64,000 nt of DNA from Caryophanales bacterium (GTDB taxonomy: Bacteria > Bacillota > Bacilli > Exiguobacteriales > Exiguobacteriaceae): the NCBI GenBank assembly GCA_902363455.1, contig CABJAC010000002.1, positions 1 through 64,000 on the forward strand, in the 5' to 3' direction. Each line of letters opens with the position of its first letter. The first letter of the stretch is position 1. The translations under genes and the position numbers were made by a program. The notes under the pieces were generated by a model. The model was given only the letters and a program-made list of their open reading frames with translations. It ran no database searches and had not been told where the DNA came from. Shown here one piece after another: positions 57,329-64,000 of this stretch.

Positions 57329-58807
57329 ATGAATACTTTACAACCCAAAAGAAAACTGGATTCAACAGAAGAAGGATTAAAACGCGGCTTACAAGCCCGT
57401 CATATGTCAATGATTGCGATTGGTGGCGCCATCGGAACCGGTTTGTTTATTGCATCCGGTGCATCCGTTGCAGCTGCCGGTCCGGGCGGTGCCTTATTAT
57501 CCTATGCCGTCGTCGGACTGATGGTGTACTTTTTAATGACGAGTCTTGGTGAGATGGCAGCCTATATGCCGGTCGCCGGTTCATTCTCGACGTACGGTGC
57601 GAAATTCGTTGATCCATCGTTTGGTTTTGCCTTAGGTTGGAACTACTGGTACAACTGGGCTGTCACGATTGCCGTCGAGCTTGTTGCAGCACAAATCGTC
57701 ATGACGTACTGGTTCCCGGACGTACCTGGTTTCTATTTCAGTGCTATTTTCTTGTTGTTGATGATTGGTTTAAATTTCTTCTCCGTTAAAGGTTTCGGAG
57801 AAGCAGAATATTGGTTTGCGATGATCAAAGTCGTTACCGTCATCATTTTCTTGATTGTCGGTGTTGCAATGATTTTTGGTGTCTTCACATCGGAAGCACC
57901 GGTCGGCTTTAAAAACTTTGCGTTAGGTGATGCACCGTTCGTCGGTGGTATTCCGGCTGTGATCGGAATTATCCTCGTCGCCGGCTTCAGCTTCCAAGGA
58001 ACCGAACTCGTCGGAATCGCGGCGGGAGAATCGGAAGATCCGAAAAAGAACGTTCCGAAAGCCGTCAAACAAGTTTTCTGGCGGATCCTGTTGTTTTACG
58101 TCTTCGCGATTTTTGTCATCGGGATGTTGATTCCGTATACGAGTCCGAACTTAGTCTCGAATGATATTACGGATGTAGCCGTCAGCCCGTTTACACTTGT
58201 CTTTGAAAAAGCCGGACTCGCGTTCTCAGCAGCATTAATGAACGCTGTCATCTTGACGTCCGTCTTATCAGCCGGAAACTCGGGGATGTATGCCTCGACA
58301 CGGATGCTGTACACACTGGCACGTCAAGGCGACGCACCAAAAATGTTTGCCAAAGTCTCAAAAAACGGTGTACCACGTAATGCCTTGCTCGCAACCGGAG
58401 CCATCGGCGCACTCTGTTTCTTGACATCGATGTTCGGTGGTCAAGTGTATCTGTGGCTGTTGAATGCATCCGGTATGACCGGTTTCATTGCGTGGCTCGG
58501 TATCGCGATCAGCCATTACCGGTTCCGCAAAGGGTTCCTTGCGCAAGGTCATTCGTTGAGCGACTTGCCGTACGTTGCGCCAGCTTTCCCGTTTGGACCG
58601 CTCTTTGCCTTCGGACTTTGTTTCCTTGTCATCGTTGGTCAAAACTATGCTGCGTTCCTAGCGGATCAAATTGATTGGGTCGGAATCGCGGCAACGTATG
58701 TCGGTATTCCGTTGTTCCTTGCCTTCTGGTTAGGTCATAAATTTAAAAACCGGACATCGGTTGTTCCTTATTCAGAAATGGAGTTCCCGGAACATCCGCG
58801 TCCATGA
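57329..58807 (+). CDS. lysP: Lysine-specific permease
   Basis: This 492-residue APC permease has twelve helices. The N terminus GLKRGLQARHMSMIAIGGAIGTGLF and the stretch SFSTYGAKFVDPSFGFALGW match LysP-type transporters. The lysine riboswitch in its leader strongly supports lysine as substrate. ATG 57329 has only a modest GAGAGAAG site. An in-frame extension to 57176 runs through the riboswitch and terminator and was rejected. A terminator follows. Confidence 0.92.
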   Translation: MNTLQPKRKLDSTEEGLKRGLQARHMSMIAIGGAIGTGLFIASGASVAAAGPGGALLSYAVVGLMVYFLMTSLGEMAAYMPVAGSFSTYGAKFVDPSFGFALGWNYWYNWAVTIAVELVAAQIVMTYWFPDVPGFYFSAIFLLLMIGLNFFSVKGFGEAEYWFAMIKVVTVIIFLIVGVAMIFGVFTSEAPVGFKNFALGDAPFVGGIPAVIGIILVAGFSFQGTELVGIAAGESEDPKKNVPKAVKQVFWRILLFYVFAIFVIGMLIPYTSPNLVSNDITDVAVSPFTLVFEKAGLAFSAALMNAVILTSVLSAGNSGMYASTRMLYTLARQGDAPKMFAKVSKNGVPRNALLATGAIGALCFLTSMFGGQVYLWLLNASGMTGFIAWLGIAISHYRFRKGFLAQGHSLSDLPYVAPAFPFGPLFAFGLCFLVIVGQNYAAFLADQIDWVGIAATYVGIPLFLAFWLGHKFKNRTSVVPYSEMEFPEHPRP

Positions 58808-58816
58808 TCAAATTGT

Positions 58817-58849
58817 CGATCCCATGTGTGAGTGGGATCGGCTTTTTTG
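58817..58849 (+). terminator. Terminator of lysP
   Basis: Stem CGATCCCA / TGGGATCG with an eight-base loop is followed by GCTTTTTTG. Confidence 0.88.
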
Positions 58850-58933
58850 TCGTATTGTTGTTAGAAAAATGTTGAAAAACATAATCAAGGAGTAAGAAAT
58901 CGATTAAGATAAAAGAAAACGGAGGCGACTACA

Positions 58934-59116
58934 GTGAATTATTGGTATCACTTTAAACGAGCATTCATTCCAATTGCGATTCTGCTTGTGACGTTAGCAA
59001 TTTATCAGATGCTTTACCGGATGAACAATATCTGGTATTCGCTCGGTGGATTAATTTTAGTGTTTGCCGCGATTTATTTTGTCATGCGGCGCTTAAAAGC
59101 GAATCCCGAAGATTGA
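58934..59116 (+). CDS. Small membrane protein, 60 residues
   Basis: This unrecognised protein has two predicted helices (residues ~11-28, FIPIAILLVTLAIYQML, and ~35-51, SLGGLILVFAAIYFVM) and charged ends. It starts with GTG seven bases after GGAGGC. Good codon usage and a clear ribosome site make it a likely gene. No partner is evident; msrAB begins 70 bases later. Confidence 0.68.
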   Translation: MNYWYHFKRAFIPIAILLVTLAIYQMLYRMNNIWYSLGGLILVFAAIYFVMRRLKANPED

Positions 59117-59185
59117 CTGAGCAAGATAGTAGGGTGGCAGACCAGAACGCGCTAAAATAGACCTATACAGAGGAGGGGAAGCTAG

Positions 59186-60133
59186 ATGGCAAAAGCAATA
59201 TTCGCAGGTGGCTGTTTTTGGTGCATGGTCAAGCCATTTCATAAATATGATGGTGTCGAACAAGTCATTTCCGGTTATACAGGTGGTCATACAGAAAACC
59301 CGACTTATAAAGAGGTCTGTTCTGAAACGACGGGACATTTAGAAGCCGTAGAAGTCACGTATGATCCATCAGTCATCACGTATGAAGAGTTACTTGAAAT
59401 TTTTTGGCGCCAAATCGATCCGACGGACGGCGGCGGACAGTTTAACGACCGTGGTCAATCGTACGAACCGGCCATTTTTTATGTCGATGAAGAACAAAAA
59501 CAAGCGGCAGAACGTTCGAAAGCGGCACTTGACGCATCCGGTCGTTTCGCACGACCAGTAGCAGTCGACATCCGTCCGGCAAAACCGTTTTGGCCGGCAG
59601 AAGAATACCATCAAGATTATTACAAAAAAAATCCGTTCCGTTACCAAATGTATAGTGTCGGATCGGGACGTGCCAAGTTTGTTAAAGAAGCTTGGAAGGA
59701 TCAGGGCAAGGAACAGGAATTAAAACAACGTCTGACGCCGATCCAGTATAAAGTCACGCAGGAAAATGGAACCGAACCGGCTTTCCGCAATGAGTATTGG
59801 GATGAGGAGAGACCAGGTCTTTATGTCGATATCGTCGATGGAACACCACTCTTTACGTCAAAAGACAAATTTAATTCCAATTGTGGATGGCCGAGTTTCG
59901 CAAAACCGATTTCTGAGGATAAAATGGAAGTCGAACTGGATACGACGCACGGCATGACGCGGACAGAAGTGCGTTCTGCCAATGCAGACAGCCATCTTGG
60001 TCATATCTTTGACGACGGTCCGACGGAACTCGGAGGTCTCCGTTACTGCATTAATTCGGCAGCACTCCGGTTTATTCCGGTAGAAGAGCTTGATTCGGCA
60101 GGATATGGGGAATATAAAAAACACTTCGAATGA
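59186..60133 (+). CDS. msrAB: Bifunctional methionine sulfoxide reductase MsrA/MsrB
   Basis: It repairs oxidised methionine; MsrA acts on the S-form and MsrB on the R-form. The 315 residues begin with MsrA, whose catalytic Cys10 is in [12 protein letters not shown] linker near 150-170 leads to MsrB with the substrate region [10 protein letters not shown] and the catalytic cysteine in [11 protein letters not shown] (near residue 290). The zinc-binding cysteine pairs seen in many MsrB proteins are not present. GAGGAGGGG precedes the ATG. It is monocistronic with a terminator. Confidence 0.93.
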   Translation: MAKAIFAGGCFWCMVKPFHKYDGVEQVISGYTGGHTENPTYKEVCSETTGHLEAVEVTYDPSVITYEELLEIFWRQIDPTDGGGQFNDRGQSYEPAIFYVDEEQKQAAERSKAALDASGRFARPVAVDIRPAKPFWPAEEYHQDYYKKNPFRYQMYSVGSGRAKFVKEAWKDQGKEQELKQRLTPIQYKVTQENGTEPAFRNEYWDEERPGLYVDIVDGTPLFTSKDKFNSNCGWPSFAKPISEDKMEVELDTTHGMTRTEVRSANADSHLGHIFDDGPTELGGLRYCINSAALRFIPVEELDSAGYGEYKKHFE

Positions 60134-60144
60134 AGGTAACAGGC

Positions 60145-60179
60145 AGACAGCAAAGCGGATTCGTTTTGCTGTCTTTTTT
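60145..60179 (+). terminator. Terminator of msrAB
   Basis: Stem AGACAGCAAA / TTTTGCTGTCT is followed by a T run. It ends 20 bases before the DUF2252 start. Confidence 0.88.
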
Positions 60180-60198
60180 CTAGAAAAGGAGGTATTTT

Positions 60199-61488
60199 AT
60201 GTTCACACGGGTCTATGAAGAAATTCGACAGTTAACGATTGCAAAGGTGCTCGATTTTTACGATCACGAAATTCGGGGACTGGATGAAACAGCACGACAA
60301 GTGAAGTATCAAAAGATGAGCACCAGCCCGTTTCTTTTTTTCCGTGGCAGCTCCCATTTGTTTTATTATGATTTGACACGGATTCCGCTCGGGTTTGATA
60401 CGCCGGCTGAGACACCAACCTGGATTCAAGGTGATCTCCACTTCGAAAATTTTGGGGTCCACGGCAATGCCAAGGGCGAAATCATATATGATGTCAATGA
60501 CTTTGATGAAGGATATCTCGGTTCTTATCTGTACGATCTCATCCGGATGGCGGTCTCCGTTCAATTGTTCGCGAAAGAAGCAGGGTATGACGCAGAGCCG
60601 GCCATTGCAGCTTATATTCAATACTACTTAGATGACTTACGCCAATATGCTAAAGGAAAAAATCCAAGCAAGGTCTGTTTTACGATTGATAATACAAAAG
60701 GACCAATCCGTAAACTGATCAAAAAAGCAGAGAAAAAGAAAGCCGAATTACTGGGAGAGCGGACGACTGTCGTCGACGGACAACGCCAGTTTGTCGACTT
60801 ACCGGATATGAAGCGACTTGATGCCTCGACTTATGCAGCGATTGAAGCCGTTTGGCCGGAGTACATCGCATCGATTGACCCCGAAGATCGACAAGAGGAT
60901 GGGTTCTACGATATTAAGGATATCGTTTCCAAACTCGACAGCGGAACAGCTTCGATCGGTCTTGAGCGTTACTATATTTTGGTCGAAGGAAAAGGCGGGG
61001 AGCATGAAGACTTGATTCTCGAGATGAAGCAGGCCCAATCTTCTGTCCCGTCCCTGTTTGTACCCGTCTATTTGCAGGAGGTGGAGACGGTTCACCAAGG
61101 TCGTCGCATCATCACCTCGCAAAAGGCGATGCAGGCACATGAAGATCCGTATCTCGGTTACGTGACGATGCAAGGAAAAGAATATTATGTACGGGAACGT
61201 TCGCCATACAAAAAGAAATTGAAAGCAAAGCACATCAAAAGCCAAGATGACCTCGAAAACGTCCTTTCGATTCAAGGTCAAATTACCGCCAAAATCCATG
61301 CACGGGCCGACATGGATGCAGGAATTGATATGAATGTCTTAAACCATCATGCGGACGTCGTCATCATCGAATCGATTGGTGTATCAGATGCGGAATTCAC
61401 CCGACAAATTCAACGGTGGTCAAGTGCCTATGCAGCCCGGACAACGCTTGATTTTCAAGTGTTTTTAAGTTGGTTAGCAACTCGTTAA
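60199..61488 (+). CDS. DUF2252 family protein
   Basis: This 429-residue cytoplasmic protein of the kinase-like DUF2252 family shows MSTSPFLFFRGSSHLFYYDL, the catalytic-like GDLHFENFG near residue 76 and VNDFDEGYLGSYLYDLIR near 96. These resemble the HxDxxxxN and DFD loops of protein-kinase-like folds. The substrate is unknown. AAAAGGAGG precedes the ATG. It may be partly read through from msrAB. A terminator follows. Confidence 0.85.
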   Translation: MFTRVYEEIRQLTIAKVLDFYDHEIRGLDETARQVKYQKMSTSPFLFFRGSSHLFYYDLTRIPLGFDTPAETPTWIQGDLHFENFGVHGNAKGEIIYDVNDFDEGYLGSYLYDLIRMAVSVQLFAKEAGYDAEPAIAAYIQYYLDDLRQYAKGKNPSKVCFTIDNTKGPIRKLIKKAEKKKAELLGERTTVVDGQRQFVDLPDMKRLDASTYAAIEAVWPEYIASIDPEDRQEDGFYDIKDIVSKLDSGTASIGLERYYILVEGKGGEHEDLILEMKQAQSSVPSLFVPVYLQEVETVHQGRRIITSQKAMQAHEDPYLGYVTMQGKEYYVRERSPYKKKLKAKHIKSQDDLENVLSIQGQITAKIHARADMDAGIDMNVLNHHADVVIIESIGVSDAEFTRQIQRWSSAYAARTTLDFQVFLSWLATR

Positions 61489-61520
61489 ATACTATTTTCG
61501 AAGATCTTTTTTTAGACAAA

Positions 61521-61569
61521 GATTCCCGATGAATACCAGTTCATACTGGTTGGAGAGGGAATTTTTTTT
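61521..61569 (+). terminator. Terminator of the DUF2252 gene
   Basis: Outer stem ATTCCC / GGGAAT with inner ACCAGT / ACTGGT is followed by eight T. Confidence 0.8.
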
Positions 61570-61628
61570 AGCTTTTCAAATTATGTAAGCGAAACGCAAT
61601 TTATAAATGGGTCTAATGACCTATATCA

Positions 61629-61643
61629 ATTTATCTGAAAAAT
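61629..61643 (+). promoter_or_regulatory. Possible CodY box upstream of the permease gene
   Basis: ATTTATCTGAAAAAT matches the CodY consensus AATTTTCWGAAAATT at 12 of 15 positions. A weaker overlap-type match (AATTTTGTGTTAAGT, 11 of 15) follows within 10 bases. CodY often represses amino acid transporters in Firmicutes. Confidence 0.4.
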
Positions 61644-61719
61644 TCGTAAATTTTGTGTTAAGTAATTGCAAAACATTTTTTGTAATTCGAACTAAACACA
61701 CAACAGGGGGAGTATCATC

Positions 61720-63153
61720 ATGAGTTTGACGCGGAAAAAAGATGTTTCCGCTATGATTGCTGCGAGTCAGCGCAACAGCGGACTTGCTCGAAATCTTGGC
61801 GCAATGGATTTAACGTTTTTAGGAATTGGCGCCATCATTGGTACGGGGATTTTCGTCTTAACCGGAACAGGAGCATTGACAGCAGGACCTGGTCTTATCG
61901 TTTCATTCATTTTATCTGCCATTGCTTGTGGGTTAGCAGCTCTCGCTTATGCGGAGTTCGCTTCAACGATTCCGGTCAGTGGCTCCGTCTACACATACAC
62001 ATATGCAACGATGGGTGAAATCTTTGCCTGGATCATCGGTTGGAACTTGATTTTGGAATACGGACTGGCCTCGAGTGCCGTTGCGGCAGGGTGGTCCGGT
62101 TACTTCCAGTCCTTACTCGGTGGATTCGGTATTCATATCCCGACAGCACTCTCAGCAGCTCCCGGCGCGGTAGAAGGCGCCAAAACATTCTTCAACTTAC
62201 CGGCCTTCCTGATTTTACTTGCGATCACAGGCTTGTTATCGATGGGAATCAAGGAAACAAAACGTGTCAACAACATCATGGTTGTCATTAAGCTCGCCGT
62301 CGTCGTCTTATTCATCGTCGTTGGTGTCGGCTATGTTGAACCGACGAACTGGGCACCGTTTACACCATTCGGTTGGGGTGGCGTCTTCTCAGGAGCAGCC
62401 ATCGTCTTCTTCGCTTACATCGGCTTTGATGCCGTCACATCAGCAGCAGAGGAAGTACGTGACCCGCAGAAGAACTTACCACGCGGAATCATCGGTTCGT
62501 TGGCAGTTTGTACAGTACTTTACGTCATCGTTGCAGCAATCATGACAGGGATCGTTCCTTACCAACAGTTTGCTGGTGTCGATCATCCGGTGTCACTCGC
62601 TATTCAAATGGCAGGTCAAAACTGGGTTGCCGGCTTCATCGATTTAGGTGCAATCCTCGGTATCACAACCGTCATCATCGTTATGACATACGGGATGGTT
62701 CGCTTGGCATTCGCTATCTCACGTGACGGAATGTTCCCGAAAGTGTTCTCAGAAGTACACCCGAAATACCAAACACCGTTCAAAGCAACATGGATGATTG
62801 GTCTTGGCAGCGCGACAGTTGCTGGATTCGTTCCACTTGATGTCATCGCAAACCTCGTGAACATGGGAACTCTTGCAGCGTTCGTCTTGATCTCAGTCGC
62901 TGTTTTGATCCTTCGCAAAACACAACCGGATCTCCCACGGGCATTCAAATGTCCAGGTATGCCGTATGTGCCGATTGCAGCAATCGCTTCTTGTCTCTTC
63001 TTAATGTTCAACTTGAAACTCGAGACGTGGATTGCATTCCTCATCTGGCTTGCGATTGGACTTGTCCTGTACTTCGCGTTTGCTCGAAAGAATTCAAAAT
63101 TGTCTCCAGAAAATATGCCGGCAGCTGAATTTGCAGCTTCGGACGATAAATAA
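61720..63153 (+). CDS. APC-family amino acid permease (YfnA/CAT type)
   Basis: This 477-residue permease has about twelve to fourteen helices. The start LARNLGAMDLTFLGIGAIIGTGIFVLTG and the loop AYAEFASTIPVSGSVYTY match the cationic-amino-acid-transporter branch that includes YfnA. FFAYIGFDAVTSAAEEVRDPQ is the conserved central helix. The exact substrate is unknown; branched or cationic amino acids are typical. A strong AGGGGGAG site precedes the ATG. The leader holds possible CodY boxes. Confidence 0.88.
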   Translation: MSLTRKKDVSAMIAASQRNSGLARNLGAMDLTFLGIGAIIGTGIFVLTGTGALTAGPGLIVSFILSAIACGLAALAYAEFASTIPVSGSVYTYTYATMGEIFAWIIGWNLILEYGLASSAVAAGWSGYFQSLLGGFGIHIPTALSAAPGAVEGAKTFFNLPAFLILLAITGLLSMGIKETKRVNNIMVVIKLAVVVLFIVVGVGYVEPTNWAPFTPFGWGGVFSGAAIVFFAYIGFDAVTSAAEEVRDPQKNLPRGIIGSLAVCTVLYVIVAAIMTGIVPYQQFAGVDHPVSLAIQMAGQNWVAGFIDLGAILGITTVIIVMTYGMVRLAFAISRDGMFPKVFSEVHPKYQTPFKATWMIGLGSATVAGFVPLDVIANLVNMGTLAAFVLISVAVLILRKTQPDLPRAFKCPGMPYVPIAAIASCLFLMFNLKLETWIAFLIWLAIGLVLYFAFARKNSKLSPENMPAAEFAASDDK

Positions 63154-63187
63154 AAAAATGCGATCCCGAGAGGGGTCGCATTTTTTC
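63153..63187 (+). terminator. Terminator of the permease gene
   Basis: Stem AAAAAATGCGATCCC / GGGGTCGCATTTTTT has one G:U pair and a short loop. Confidence 0.92.
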
Positions 63188-63228
63188 TGTAATGACTTCA
63201 ACTAAAGAAGAATTTCGTCAATGATGCA

Positions 63229-64000
63229 TCAGAGTGCTGGAATCGAACTTTTAATTCGAACAGCATCAAATTCTCGCTTGATACTTTCGTTGGCTTTAGC
63301 TTCTTCTTCCGCTGACCAACCAAGTTCACTCCGCATCAAGGCGAGTACACCGTCGGCATGTTTTTCGGCATTCGGGAAATCAAAGAAGACGGCAGAAGCA
63401 CGGCGGTTTAAGAAGTCGCCCGGTTGCATGACGAGTTCCGCTTCAAGTCCGTACAAGAGTCCGCCGAACCAGTGTAACGGCAACTGGTACCGTTCGGCTT
63501 CGCTGCCGCGCGAACGAATCAATTCAAAGACGCGTTCGACGTCGGTGCCGTAGCGTTGAATCAACCAAGTTGCTTCTTTCGGCGAGAGTCCAAGGGCTTC
63601 GCCTTTTGGCTGCTGTTCTTTTAAATAACGGGCAAATCCTTTACTGCCGTCGGGATGGCCACCACCGAGTAAGATATCGTGGGTCCGCGAGGCCAGATAA
63701 ATCCGATTTTCTTCATCTTTGAACTGATCAGCGACCATGTCGATGATCCGCTCGGCCATCTTCCGGTAACCGGTCAATTTACCGCCGGCGATAGACATCA
63801 ATCCGGATTTTGAGACGAAGATTTCGTCTTTCCGTGATAATTCACTCGGGTCTTTTCCGTCTTCGTGAATCAGAGGCCGTAATCCGGACCACGTCGATTC
63901 CACATGTTCCGCCCGAAGTTCGACATTAAACATTTGATTCGTCGCATCCAAAATATAGTCCCGGTCTTCTTCTGTGACACCCGGCTCAAGGATATCCCCT
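63229..64000 (-). CDS. glpD: Aerobic glycerol-3-phosphate dehydrogenase, C-terminal part (cut by window edge)
   Basis: This FAD-dependent membrane-associated enzyme oxidises glycerol-3-phosphate to dihydroxyacetone phosphate. The visible ~256 residues are the C-terminal half. They begin in GDILEPGVTEEDRDYILDATNQ and include ESTWSGLRPLI, ISRKDEIF-like ELSRKDEIFVSKSGL, and IAGGKLTGYRKMAERI, all GlpD signatures. The gene runs past the right edge, so its start and FAD-binding domain are outside. An internal TTG is not the start. It is convergent with the permease gene. Confidence 0.92.
   Translation of the reverse strand, partial: GDILEPGVTEEDRDYILDATNQMFNVELRAEHVESTWSGLRPLIHEDGKDPSELSRKDEIFVSKSGLMSIAGGKLTGYRKMAERIIDMVADQFKDEENRIYLASRTHDILLGGGHPDGSKGFARYLKEQQPKGEALGLSPKEATWLIQRYGTDVERVFELIRSRGSEAERYQLPLHWFGGLLYGLEAELVMQPGDFLNRRASAVFFDFPNAEKHADGVLALMRSELGWSAEEEAKANESIKREFDAVRIKSSIPAL

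Overview
This window looks like a chromosomal segment of a low-to-moderate-GC Bacillales Firmicute, most likely an Exiguobacterium (E. sibiricum / E. antarcticum group). The genus is inferred from remembered gene content and order and was not searched. Supporting signs are strong AGGAGG-type ribosome binding sites, frequent GTG/TTG starts, the order sigW-rsiW-cdaA-cdaR-glmM-glmS with a glmS ribozyme, and Firmicute-type sites for SigW, SigB, SigD, Rex, Fur and an L box. I saw no phage, insertion sequence or CRISPR array.

Layout. 1-860: the end of an rRNA operon (5S rRNA) and seven tRNA genes (Asn, Glu, Thr, Tyr, Lys, Gly, Ala) ending in a terminator. 961-9076: arginase, then the envelope block sigW-rsiW, cdaA-cdaR-glmM (c-di-AMP synthesis and phosphoglucosamine mutase) and glmS behind its self-cleaving ribozyme. 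9161-22377: mostly small accessory units. These are two unrecognised proteins, an SDR, an isochorismatase-family hydrolase, an acetyltransferase remnant coupled to an APH-fold kinase, a renalase-like flavoprotein, a divergent HxlR/NmrA pair, a PPK2 kinase with a SigB-type promoter, a PhnA-like protein, a DUF606/Crp/DUF606/HAD operon, a GNAT protein, a lipoprotein, a membrane-associated GTPase and a peroxiredoxin-like protein.

22541-34401 is the most unusual part. It is a glycan cluster of manA, manC, a receiver protein with Glu at the phospho-Asp position, two glycosyltransferases overlapped by ATGA with a flippase, a polyprenyl-phosphate-sugar-synthase-like GT2 with an extra receiver-like N-terminal domain, and a 1486-residue GT-C-like membrane protein. 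The simplest model is mannose-6-P to GDP-mannose to a lipid-linked sugar, used on the outer face by the giant protein. A chemoreceptor with a SigD-type promoter follows.

36274-49098: a YpfJ metalloprotease, an Rrf2 regulator with an NTF2-like partner, cydDC behind a Rex box, two small unknown genes, a complete tryptophan-to-anthranilate operon (kynU, permease, kynA, kynB) with a divergent TetR regulator and shared palindrome, a DUF4385 gene and a DM13 protein. 49154-64000: an MFS pump, a nitroreductase under a Fur box, a membrane protein, an EmrAB-like pump with TetR regulator and a terminator-like hairpin at the start of its transcript, a 5TM-GGDEF diguanylate cyclase, a MarR regulator, a lysine permease under a lysine riboswitch, MsrAB, DUF2252, another APC permease and the 3' part of glpD, cut by the window edge.

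Starts were chosen by ribosome binding site. All family names come from recognised motifs, not searches.
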